Shown in pieces: positions 1-6,701 of a DNA stretch of 14,372 nt. The translations under genes and the position numbers were made by a program. The notes under the pieces are model-generated. The model made no database searches, was not told where the DNA came from, and worked only from the letters and a program-made list of their open reading frames with translations. Each line of letters opens with the position of its first letter. The stretch's first letter is position 1. The DNA is taken from contig UQNI01000051.1 in the NCBI GenBank assembly GCA_900542375.1, positions 1-14,372 on the forward strand. The letters run 5' to 3'. The DNA is from an uncultured Oscillospiraceae bacterium. Its GTDB lineage: Bacteria > Bacillota > Clostridia > Oscillospirales > Acutalibacteraceae.

Positions 1-2718
1 CGTTACAATGGCGGAGCCACGATTACTATGCCAAACGGCAACATAACCTTAGCGCCGCTGTGGGGTCATGTTGGTGTGAAGCTGGAGGTTGGAAAGGCAA
101 CTCCTGCTGAGCCATCTCCGGAGCAACACAGTATCTTGAACAATGCAGGAAGTCAAGGTCTGCTGGATTTTAGCGAGAGTTACATTCACGATGAAAAAGT
201 GGGACAGCGTGTTACATCTATTGTGACAGAAACACAGGGACTGGATTATGAGTATGCAAAGGACCCTCAAGACCAATATCGTGTATTTCTGCCCCAGGTT
301 CCGGAAGCATTGTATGCCCGCCAGATTGGTGAGGAAGGAAGTAATGTCATTGCCTATCTGAAAGATGATAATAACAATGGTTTTACTCTTGTATTGACTG
401 CAAATGGAGGTATTGACGCACCTTCCGAAAGCAATTTATTATTTGGAGCCAAAGATACGGATAACGCATGGAATGCTAATGTAAAAAGTGTCGATTTAAC
501 AAACTTCCGTACCGATAATGCAACAACGCTGGCATTTTTATTCAATGGAAGCAAAAGCCTTGAAACAATTACAGGCATTGAGCATCTGAATACCACTCAG
601 GTGCAGGACCTTACAGCAGCATTCCAGTACTGCGCAGCATTAACAAATCTTGATTTATCAAGCTGGAAAACAGACAATGTAACTTCAGTTTCAAACATGT
701 TTTTCCAAACCACTCAACTGCAAACAGTTACAGGCATAGATACATGGAATATGCCTAAATTAACAGAAGCACGGGCATTATTTGCCTATTCCGGAATTAC
801 CAAAGTAGATTTAAGCAATTGGAATCCGACAGAATTACGAGATTTTACACATGTATTTAACGGTTGTTCAAATTTAAAAGAAGTCAAAATTGAAAATTGG
901 GAAGTACCTTATTTAGATGGAATTTCTTATGCTTTCTACAATTGTACTTCCTTACAGAACCTTGATTTATCTACATGGAAAAACACAATCTTATTGACTA
1001 ATTTTAACGCTGCTTTTTATGGTTGCGGAAATCTAAAAACGTTGAACCTATCAGGACTTGTACATAATTATAAAGATTGTGTATTCAGTTTAACATTTGA
1101 AGGATTGAGTCAATTGGAAACTTTAAATATTTCTAATTGGATTATCAATGGTTCTCCGTATACAGAATGGGAGACTGGTATTTTTGTTATCAGAGGATAT
1201 ATAGACAGTATGACAAAACTGATTGCAGATGGTTGGGATATTCAAATGGATTTAGAAAACGGATTCAGCCTTTGGGGCGGAGAATTTGTGACACCGATTA
1301 ACTATTTTTCACAAAGACCAGGAACTCTGGAAATTTCCGTCAATGACTGGAACCTAAACGACCATAAGGTTGATTTATCTACCATATCGAGTATCACAAC
1401 AAAAAGAACCAAGAGTTTTACCGGATGGACCGGTCTCAGTGGTGTTACCAACATGGATGGAATGTTTGAATATATGGATGATGTTGAAACAATCTCTATT
1501 ACAAATGAAAATCTTGCGAATGTGAGCAATTTTGACATGTTCTCCGGTTATAAAGGGACAGCGTTACAGAAGATTGATTTCAGCGGCTGGACAGGTGCAA
1601 ATACTGAAAGTGTATCTCAGGTATTCGCTTCACTGCCATCAAATGCAGCAAATTCTGTACAGTTAACAGTCAGCGATGACGAAATAGGAACGGCGCTGAC
1701 ACAGTCACTGGAAACAGCCAAACAGAGTGTATATCAGGCGAAATACACAAGCCAAACGGCGTCTGTGGAAGAACGTGCAGACAATACAGAAAATGTGGCA
1801 AGTGCAGTTATTTCCATGTTGCCGGTGTTCTATCAGGCATCTGCTTTGTCTGTGGACAATCAGACTATAGGAGAAGCAAATTCTGCTGTTTGGCACAGCA
1901 CTCCTTCCAATACAGGTGAAACATATGATTTAAAGGCAACGATTCAATTTGCAGGTAATGAAGGCGCTTTATCTGGTAAAGACGTGCAGCTGCGTATAGA
2001 ATTACCAGAAGGAATGGAACCGACTGATACTTCAGCAATCATTACAGGGGACTTTGCGTATTTTGGAAATGAAGGTCAGTATCCTGAGAGTGGTTCTGTC
2101 ATAACAGAGGCAGAGTTAAAACAAGAGAACGGTAAGTGGATTATGACTGCTACCGTTGGAGATATGTTTGCGGGAACCCAAATTGAAATGAGTTTTCCGG
2201 TAAAACTAACCTCAAATGGAGTCACAGAGGGTGCATATCAGGTATGGGATGCACAAGCCAAAGTCAATGACAATCATTCTTCCGCACAGGCGACATACCG
2301 TTTTTGGAAGCAGAATGAAATGCCGCAGCCCGGAAATGAACAGCCTGTTATCAATGCAGCGGATATCGAATTAACGGTTGGAGATTCATTTGATCCTCTG
2401 GCAAATGTAAGTGCATATGATAAAAACGGGGTTGACCTAACCTCTGGTATCAAAGTAATAGAAAATACGGTTGACACAACCAAAGCAGGAGAATACAAAG
2501 TTACTTATACTGTAACCGATGGTTACGGAGTAACAGCGACAAAAAGTATTAAAGTAACCGTAAGAGAAAAAATGGCTTCGGGACATATGAATGATAACTT
2601 AAATTCGGCCCAAACAGGAGATACAACACCGTTGGTACTGCTTGCAGTGATTGGCGTAACAGCAGCAGTGCTGTGTACGGCAGTTGTACTTGTGGGAAGA
2701 AAGCAAAAAACAAAATAA
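1..2718 (+). CDS. BspA-like leucine-rich-repeat cell-wall surface protein, 5' end missing
   Basis: The frame is open from the first base, so the ATG at 28 is probably internal and only the last 905 residues are seen. The first ~30 residues (TITMPNGNITLAPLW) resemble the end of an InlB B-repeat/Flg_new unit. Residues ~160-380 carry BspA/DUF285-type repeats of about 26 residues, with recurring LxxLDLSxW and a following xxxFxxCxxL segment; a more degenerate second block spans ~455-547. Residues ~782-856 look like a bacterial Ig-like (DUF5011-type) domain ending in YKVTYTVTDGYGVTA. The C-terminus is a sortase signal: AQTGD at 870-874, a hydrophobic stretch at ~877-898 and the basic tail GRKQKTK. 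AQTGD deviates from LPxTG but resembles the xPxTGD signals of gut Clostridia. Family knowledge suggests adhesion or host/community contact; the ligand is unknown. A terminator follows 52 bases after the stop, so it ends its own transcript. Confidence 0.85.
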   Translation, partial: RYNGGATITMPNGNITLAPLWGHVGVKLEVGKATPAEPSPEQHSILNNAGSQGLLDFSESYIHDEKVGQRVTSIVTETQGLDYEYAKDPQDQYRVFLPQVPEALYARQIGEEGSNVIAYLKDDNNNGFTLVLTANGGIDAPSESNLLFGAKDTDNAWNANVKSVDLTNFRTDNATTLAFLFNGSKSLETITGIEHLNTTQVQDLTAAFQYCAALTNLDLSSWKTDNVTSVSNMFFQTTQLQTVTGIDTWNMPKLTEARALFAYSGITKVDLSNWNPTELRDFTHVFNGCSNLKEVKIENWEVPYLDGISYAFYNCTSLQNLDLSTWKNTILLTNFNAAFYGCGNLKTLNLSGLVHNYKDCVFSLTFEGLSQLETLNISNWIINGSPYTEWETGIFVIRGYIDSMTKLIADGWDIQMDLENGFSLWGGEFVTPINYFSQRPGTLEISVNDWNLNDHKVDLSTISSITTKRTKSFTGWTGLSGVTNMDGMFEYMDDVETISITNENLANVSNFDMFSGYKGTALQKIDFSGWTGANTESVSQVFASLPSNAANSVQLTVSDDEIGTALTQSLETAKQSVYQAKYTSQTASVEERADNTENVASAVISMLPVFYQASALSVDNQTIGEANSAVWHSTPSNTGETYDLKATIQFAGNEGALSGKDVQLRIELPEGMEPTDTSAIITGDFAYFGNEGQYPESGSVITEAELKQENGKWIMTATVGDMFAGTQIEMSFPVKLTSNGVTEGAYQVWDAQAKVNDNHSSAQATYRFWKQNEMPQPGNEQPVINAADIELTVGDSFDPLANVSAYDKNGVDLTSGIKVIENTVDTTKAGEYKVTYTVTDGYGVTATKSIKVTVREKMASGHMNDNLNSAQTGDTTPLVLLAVIGVTAAVLCTAVVLVGRKQKTK

Positions 2719-2769
2719 AAGATATCATATCGTGTGTTATATCCCATAAGAACAGAATAAAATATTAGA

Positions 2770-2810
2770 AATCACCGAGTATAACGTACATATACTCGGT
2801 GATTGTTGTT
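2770..2810 (+). terminator. Rho-independent terminator after the surface-protein gene
   Basis: A perfect 14-bp stem pairs 2770-2783 (AATCACCGAGTATA) with 2791-2804, closing a 7-base loop. It is followed by a T-rich run (GTTGTTTTAT). It lies 52 bases past the stop codon of the LRR surface protein and separates that gene from the housekeeping cluster. The stem is symmetric, but a run of T follows only on the + strand side, which fits + strand termination. Confidence 0.85.
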
Positions 2811-2935
2811 TTATATATCCTTGCTTTAAGGAGTAAGTTGTACATTTGATAAAAAGAACCTCTATAGTATGCGTGTATTTGTTTTTTTGTTGGGTAGATA
2901 TTCCATGTCGAAATGCTGCTATGCAACAGATAAAA

Positions 2936-2963
2936 TTTGATATCAAAGAAATATGATATCATA
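2936..2963. promoter_or_regulatory. Paired 12-bp palindromes, operator-like
   Basis: TTTGATATCAAA (2936-2947) and TATGATATCATA (2952-2963) are each perfect 12-bp palindromes sharing the core TGATATCA, with centres 16 bp apart. The surrounding bases also repeat: the 16-mers starting at 2938 and 2954 match at 14 of 16 positions. They lie about 28 bp upstream of the -35 position of the DUF951/prfA promoter. Two similar dyads at a fixed spacing are typical of binding sites for a dimeric regulator, but I do not recognise the motif and AT-rich palindromes can arise by chance. Confidence 0.4.
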
Positions 2964-2990
2964 GAAATCTTACTTTGTTTTGAAAAATGA

Positions 2991-3020
2991 TTGTGCTTTG
3001 ACCATAGAAAGTGATATAAT
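2991..3020 (+). promoter_or_regulatory. Sigma-A-type promoter for DUF951-prfA cluster
   Basis: A perfect TATAAT -10 box at 3015-3020 is preceded by TGA (3012-3014), giving an extended -10 element. The best -35 match at the right distance is TTGTGC (2991-2996), 18 bp upstream, which is weak; the extended -10 would compensate. Transcription would begin near 3026-3028, about 33 bases before the DUF951 start codon. It is the only clear promoter I see before the prfA-tsaC-coaE genes. Confidence 0.65.
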
Positions 3021-3059
3021 AATCTGTACTGAAAAAATAAGCGGACGGAGGTGCTGATT

Positions 3060-3257
3060 ATGGATGTTCGTCCCGGGGATAAATTAATGATGAAAAAACA
3101 ACATCCCTGCGGCAGCAAAGAATTTCTGGTGTTGAGAGCCGGTATGGATTTTAAAATTCGCTGTATGGGCTGTGGACACGAAATTATGGTTCCGCGCCTA
3201 AAATGTGAAAAGAATATAAAAAAAATCATGCGGGAAACTACAGAGTCGGAGCAATAG
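3060..3257 (+). CDS. DUF951 family small zinc-ribbon-like protein (YyzM-like)
   Basis: This 65-residue protein matches the DUF951 family, which includes B. subtilis YyzM; its function is not established. The conserved features are present: an N-terminal MDVRPGD segment, a KKxHPCGSxEFxVLRxG motif around residues 12-28, and RCMGCGHEIMVPR at 34-46. C17, C35, C38 and possibly C49 could bind a metal, which is inference. I chose the ATG at 3060 because GGAGG at 3047-3051 sits 8 bases before it; an in-frame GTG at 3051 overlaps that site and is unlikely. It is the first gene after the promoter at 2991-3020 and is followed 54 bases later by prfA, so co-transcription is likely. It is too small for membrane segments and shows no signal peptide. 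Confidence 0.85.
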   Translation: MDVRPGDKLMMKKQHPCGSKEFLVLRAGMDFKIRCMGCGHEIMVPRLKCEKNIKKIMRETTESEQ

Positions 3258-3311
3258 CGCAGTAGCGGTGTTTTGGGATTTCAATAAAAATGAAAAATTT
3301 GGAGTGCAGCT

Positions 3312-4394
3312 ATGTTTGATAATTTAGTGGTGTTTGAAAACAGATATAATGAAATCAATGAAAAATTGTATGACCCTGATATTGTTTCCGACCAGAAACT
3401 ATATGCGGATTTAATGAAAGAACTGAAAAATATTACTCCGATAGTAGAAAAATACAAGGAGTATCAAAAAGCGTCCACGGCAGAAGCAGAGGCAAAAGAA
3501 ATGCTGGATGCGGGCGGTCTGGATAAAGACTTTCGTGAGATGGTAGAGCAGGAACTGAATGATTCCAGAAAACAGCTGGAAGTCATTGCAGATGAACTGA
3601 AAATATTACTGCTTCCCAAAGACCCAAATGACGACCGCAATGTGATTGTGGAAATCCGTGGCGGTGCAGGCGGTGAAGAGGCTGCTTTGTTCTCAGGCGT
3701 ATTGTTTCGTATGTACAGCATGTATGCCGAATCCAAAGGCTGGAAAGTGGAAGTGCTCAACTCCAATGAAACAGAGCTTGGCGGCTATAAAGAAATCAGC
3801 TTTATGATTACAGGTGAAGGCGCTTATTCCCGTTTAAAATATGAAAGCGGCGTTCATCGTGTACAGCGTGTTCCGGAAACGGAAACACAGGGCCGTGTGC
3901 ATACCTCTACCGCAACGGTTGCTGTTTTGGCAGAAGTAGATGACGTTGAGATTGAAATCAATCCGGCAGACCTGCAAATTGATACGTACCGCGCCAGCGG
4001 TGCAGGCGGACAGCATGTTAACAAAACAGAGTCCGCTATCCGTATTACACACTTGCCCACAGGTGTGATTGTAGAATGCCAGGATGAACGCAGTCAGCTG
4101 AAAAATAAAGACAAAGCCATGAAGATTCTGCGTTCCCGTTTGTATGAAGCAAAACAGAAGGAACAAGACGCTCAGTTGGCAGAAGAAAGACGTTCCCAGG
4201 TAGGAACGGGCGACCGTTCGGAGCGTATCCGTACTTACAACTATCCACAGGGCAGAATTACCGACCACAGAATCGGTATGACCGTATATAAATTTGATGA
4301 CATGTTAAACGGAAATATAGACGAAATGGTAGATGCTTTGATTACCGCAGACAGAGCGGCAAAAATCGAAAATTCCATTGAGTCTCAGGAATAA
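3312..4394 (+). CDS. prfA: Peptide chain release factor 1 (RF1)
   Basis: RF1 recognises UAA and UAG stop codons and triggers release of the finished peptide on the ribosome. At 360 residues it has the usual length. The codon-reading PxT tripeptide of RF1 (not the SPF of RF2) is visible as P188-E189-T190 within HRVQRVPETETQGRVHTS. The catalytic GGQ is at 232-234 in GAGGQHVNKTESA; Q234 is the residue methylated by PrmC in other bacteria. The N-terminal coiled-coil-like domain and the C-terminal RTYNYPQGRITDHR stretch are intact. A GGAG (3301-3304) lies 7 bases before the ATG. The stop codon is followed only 25 bases later by the likely tsaC start. No prmC lies next door, unlike the common prfA-prmC-tsaC arrangement, so PrmC, if present, is encoded elsewhere. 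Confidence 0.97.
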   Translation: MFDNLVVFENRYNEINEKLYDPDIVSDQKLYADLMKELKNITPIVEKYKEYQKASTAEAEAKEMLDAGGLDKDFREMVEQELNDSRKQLEVIADELKILLLPKDPNDDRNVIVEIRGGAGGEEAALFSGVLFRMYSMYAESKGWKVEVLNSNETELGGYKEISFMITGEGAYSRLKYESGVHRVQRVPETETQGRVHTSTATVAVLAEVDDVEIEINPADLQIDTYRASGAGGQHVNKTESAIRITHLPTGVIVECQDERSQLKNKDKAMKILRSRLYEAKQKEQDAQLAEERRSQVGTGDRSERIRTYNYPQGRITDHRIGMTVYKFDDMLNGNIDEMVDALITADRAAKIENSIESQE

Positions 4395-5442
4395 CGGCAA
4401 ACAGAAAGAGGGGATTACAATAGAAACAAAACGATTAAACGGTAACTGTGCCGAAGATATTGTAATTGCCGCAGAACTGTTAAAAAACGGCGGTTTGGTT
4501 GCCATTCCAACAGAAACTGTGTACGGTCTTGCAGCAGATGCAACCAACGGGGCAGCTGTGGAACGGATTTTTAAAGCCAAGGGCAGACCACAGGATAATC
4601 CGCTGATTGTTCATATTTCCTCTTATGAACAGCTGGAGCGATTGGTTTCTCACATTCCCGAACATGCAAAACGTCTTATGGAGACGTTTTGGCCCGGACC
4701 GCTTACGGTAATATTGCCAAAATCAAATTTGATTCCCGACCAAGTCAGTGCGGGTCTTCCTACCGTTGCCGTTCGGCTTCCGTCTCATCCCGTGGCGCGT
4801 GCAGTCATTCAAGAGGCGGGAGTTCCCTTGGCAGCGCCTTCTGCAAATGTTTCAGGCAGTCCCAGTCCGACTGCCGCAGCGCATGTACTGCACGATTTAG
4901 ATGGGAAAATCGACGCGGTCATTGACGGCGGTCCATGTACGATAGGGTTGGAATCTACGGTCATAACGTTGGCGGAAGAAACACCTGTACTGCTGCGTCC
5001 CGGCGCTGTTACATTAGAGCAGCTGCAACAGGTATTGGGTACGGTCAAAATGGCCGATGCTGTGTTGCATCAGTTGAAACAAGGCTCCGTTGCCGCCTCA
5101 CCGGGCATGAAATATAAGCACTACGCACCAAAAGCAAAGTTGATATTGCTGGAAGGTTCTGACGAGGCATTTTTTCATTATGTGAATGCGCACGCAGCGG
5201 AAGGGGTTGCAGCCTTGTGTTACGATGGACAGGAAAACTGTTTGTGTGTTCCTGCTATTACATACGGAAAAAAAGATTGTCCTCAGGAGCAGGCACAGCA
5301 ATTATTCCATGCGTTGCGTAAACTGGATGACTTGAATTATAAACTGGTTTATGCCGCATGCCCTCAATCGGAAGGGCTGAGTTTGGCTGTTTATAACCGT
5401 ATGATTCGTGCGGCGGGATTTGAGGTGCAAACACTTGACTAA
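4378..5442 (+). CDS. tsaC: L-threonylcarbamoyladenylate synthase (Sua5/YwlC type)
   Basis: This enzyme makes threonylcarbamoyl-AMP from threonine, bicarbonate and ATP, the first step of t6A formation at position 37 of ANN-decoding tRNAs. The YrdC/TsaC domain shows GGLVAIPTETVYGLAADA, KGRPQDNPLIVHI and PSANVSGSPSPTAA. The C-terminal Sua5 extension is present, with the linker SPGMKYKHYAPKA and a final AVYNRMIRAA, so it is the long two-domain type (ywlC-like), not the short TsaC. The start is uncertain. TTG at 4378 is the only canonical codon that keeps the conserved N-terminus, but it lies inside prfA with no ribosome binding site. An AAAGAGGGG site instead points to ATA at 4420, which would give (M)ETKRLNGN, a normal family start, and 340 residues. 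The end overlaps coaE by 8 bases, indicating coupled translation. Confidence 0.93.
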   Translation: MSLRNNGKQKEGITIETKRLNGNCAEDIVIAAELLKNGGLVAIPTETVYGLAADATNGAAVERIFKAKGRPQDNPLIVHISSYEQLERLVSHIPEHAKRLMETFWPGPLTVILPKSNLIPDQVSAGLPTVAVRLPSHPVARAVIQEAGVPLAAPSANVSGSPSPTAAAHVLHDLDGKIDAVIDGGPCTIGLESTVITLAEETPVLLRPGAVTLEQLQQVLGTVKMADAVLHQLKQGSVAASPGMKYKHYAPKAKLILLEGSDEAFFHYVNAHAAEGVAALCYDGQENCLCVPAITYGKKDCPQEQAQQLFHALRKLDDLNYKLVYAACPQSEGLSLAVYNRMIRAAGFEVQTLD

Positions 5443-6028
5443 GATATTGGGATTGACAGGACCTACGGGGGCAGGAAAAACAACCGTATCCCGACTGTTT
5501 GCGGAACAAGGCTGCATCATTCTGGATTGTGACAAAATTGCAAGAGAAGTCACTACGTATCATATAGACTGTTTAAGAGATTTATGTTATGCTTTTGGCA
5601 GTGACATTGTCAATGAAAAAGGAATCCTCAACCGTACGCTTTTGGCACAACGTGCGTTTGCCGACAAAGAGCAGACACAAAAGCTGAACCGAACCACACA
5701 TCCGTGGATTGTAAAGGAAATCCGTACGCTCATTCAGCAGTATGAAAAGCAGGGAGCAAATGTGATTGTGCTGGACGCACCGACTTTGATTGAAAGCGGA
5801 TTATCACAGGATTGTCATAAAACCATTGGGGTTCTGGCTCCTGTGCAGGTAAGGCTCAAACGAATTATACAGCGCGACGGACTAACGGAGGAACAAGCGC
5901 TTTTGCGTATTCATGCACAACCGGAGGATTCCTTTTATCTGTCACAATGCGATGTCATTTTAGACGGTTGTTCGGCAAGTGCGGAATTATACGAGCAGAT
6001 AGCAGATATAGTAAGGAAGGCAGGATGA
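5435..6028 (+). CDS. coaE: Dephospho-CoA kinase
   Basis: CoaE phosphorylates the 3' hydroxyl of dephospho-CoA with ATP, the last step of coenzyme A synthesis. The 197-residue length is typical. The P-loop GPTGAGKTT is near residues 8-16 and the family motif LDCDKIAREV follows at about 29-38; LID-region residues appear in VQVRLKRIIQRDGLTEEQA, and the protein ends with a short helix. I chose TTG at 5435 because GAGGTG at 5422-5427 lies 7 bases before it and because it gives the usual start MTKILGLTGPTG; a longer GTG form from 5408 would add unrelated residues. The start overlaps the tsaC stop by 8 bases and the TGA stop overlaps an out-of-frame ATG. The next reading frame starts 6 bases later. 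Confidence 0.95.
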   Translation: MTKILGLTGPTGAGKTTVSRLFAEQGCIILDCDKIAREVTTYHIDCLRDLCYAFGSDIVNEKGILNRTLLAQRAFADKEQTQKLNRTTHPWIVKEIRTLIQQYEKQGANVIVLDAPTLIESGLSQDCHKTIGVLAPVQVRLKRIIQRDGLTEEQALLRIHAQPEDSFYLSQCDVILDGCSASAELYEQIADIVRKAG

Positions 6029-6034
6029 GTACAA

Positions 6035-6187
6035 ATGGCAAACACACATGCAAAGTCTTCCGGGAAGAAGCGTTCCAAACATAAAAAAACACCTTCCTCA
6101 AAAAAGTTTGTATATTCTCTGGTAGGAATCCTAATGATGATTTGTATTGTGCTGGGCATTTATTTTGTCAGCGGTGGAGAAGAGTAA
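6035..6187 (+). CDS. Small membrane protein; severed N-terminal anchor of the lytic transglycosylase
   Basis: This 50-codon frame, too short for usual gene finders, encodes a very basic head (KSSGKKRSKHKKT), one membrane segment at about residues 25-45 (FVYSLVGILMMICIVLGIYF) and a short SGGEE end. AGGATG at 6022-6027 precedes the ATG by 7 bases. It is in the same frame as the lytic transglycosylase that follows, and removal of its TAA (6185-6187) would join the two into one protein of 217 residues. Membrane-anchored transglycosylases of this size with exactly this layout (basic head, one transmembrane helix, short linker, SLT domain) are common after coaE in Clostridia. The simplest reading is that this is the anchor half of a gene with a nonsense codon. 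It could also be a real small protein translated alone. Confidence 0.65.
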   Translation: MANTHAKSSGKKRSKHKKTPSSKKFVYSLVGILMMICIVLGIYFVSGGEE

Positions 6188-6688
6188 ATTCAAAAAAGTA
6201 TTCATCCTTTGGGATACAGTGAAATTGTAGAACGTGAAGCGCAAAATTATCATATAGACCCGCTGTTGGTTTATTCTGTGATAAAAGCGGAGAGCAATTT
6301 TGACGCCGATGCAGTTTCCAATGCGGGCGCTATGGGATTGATGCAGATTATGCCTGAAACGTATGAGTGGCTGGCTTCCAAAGAGGGAATTACTGACGTT
6401 TCTCAGGAAGATTTACTCAATCCTGAAATAAATATTAAATATGGATGCATGTTTTTGTCCATACTATTGGAGAGATATCCGCAGTTATCTTCTGCTGTAG
6501 CTGCTTACAACGCAGGATTTGGCAATGTGGACAACTGGCTTGAGGATATTACCATTGCACCTGACGGAGAACATTTGGAACATATTCCGTTTCCCGAAAC
6601 AGAACAGTATACGGAAAAGGTATTGAAAAACTACCGGCAGTATCAAAGATTATATGAAGAATTTAATTCGCAGTCAGCGAATGTTTAG
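6188..6688 (+). CDS. Lytic transglycosylase catalytic (SLT) domain, separated from its anchor by an in-frame stop
   Basis: The protein has the soluble lytic transglycosylase (goose-lysozyme-like) fold, which cleaves peptidoglycan strands and forms 1,6-anhydro-muramyl ends. The motifs are intact: catalytic glutamate in VIKAESNF, then SNAGAMGLMQIMPETYEWL and AVAAYNAGFGNVDNWL, and a final TEKVLKNYRQYQRLYEE helix. The only conventional start that keeps the domain is TTG at 6209 (159 residues), which has no ribosome binding site. The frame is open from ATT at 6188, directly after the TAA, and GGAG at 6176-6179 lies 8 bases before that ATT. Without the upstream anchor the product has no export signal, so as read it would stay in the cytoplasm, where this activity has no substrate. 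Either the stop is read through, or the sequence has an error, or the gene is a recent pseudogene. The catalytic core shows no decay. Confidence 0.8.
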   Translation: MQKSIHPLGYSEIVEREAQNYHIDPLLVYSVIKAESNFDADAVSNAGAMGLMQIMPETYEWLASKEGITDVSQEDLLNPEINIKYGCMFLSILLERYPQLSSAVAAYNAGFGNVDNWLEDITIAPDGEHLEHIPFPETEQYTEKVLKNYRQYQRLYEEFNSQSANV

Positions 6689-6701
6689 GAGGTAAGCATC
6701 A

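Larger units (their letters stand above)
2719..3059. other. Intergenic region between surface-protein gene and DUF951 gene
   Basis: This 341-base AT-rich stretch contains no convincing gene. It holds a rho-independent terminator (2770-2810), two 12-bp palindromes spaced 16 bp apart (2936-2963), an extended -10 promoter (2991-3020) and the DUF951 ribosome binding site (GGAGG at 3047-3051). Between about 2811 and 2935 I see nothing specific. Minus-strand open frames here lack credible ribosome binding sites and family-like protein sequence. Confidence 0.6.

Noticed and set aside
28..30. ATG at 28 as the start of the surface protein
   Set aside because: The frame is open to the left window edge, there is no ribosome binding site, and the residues before and after it read as one repeat domain.
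2998..3020. TTGACC at 2998-3003 as -35 for the TATAAT at 3015
   Set aside because: Spacing is only 11 bp; the weaker TTGTGC at 18 bp with an extended -10 fits better.
3051..3053. GTG start for the DUF951 protein
   Set aside because: It overlaps the ribosome binding site; ATG at 3060 has proper spacing and matches the family N-terminus.
2737..3229. Minus-strand open frames across the intergenic region, including a 154-codon one
   Set aside because: They read back through the terminator, the palindromes and the DUF951 gene, with AT-rich low-complexity products and no ribosome binding site.
3464..4268. Minus-strand open frames opposite prfA and other long genes
   Set aside because: They are shadows of strongly conserved + strand genes and give no recognisable protein.
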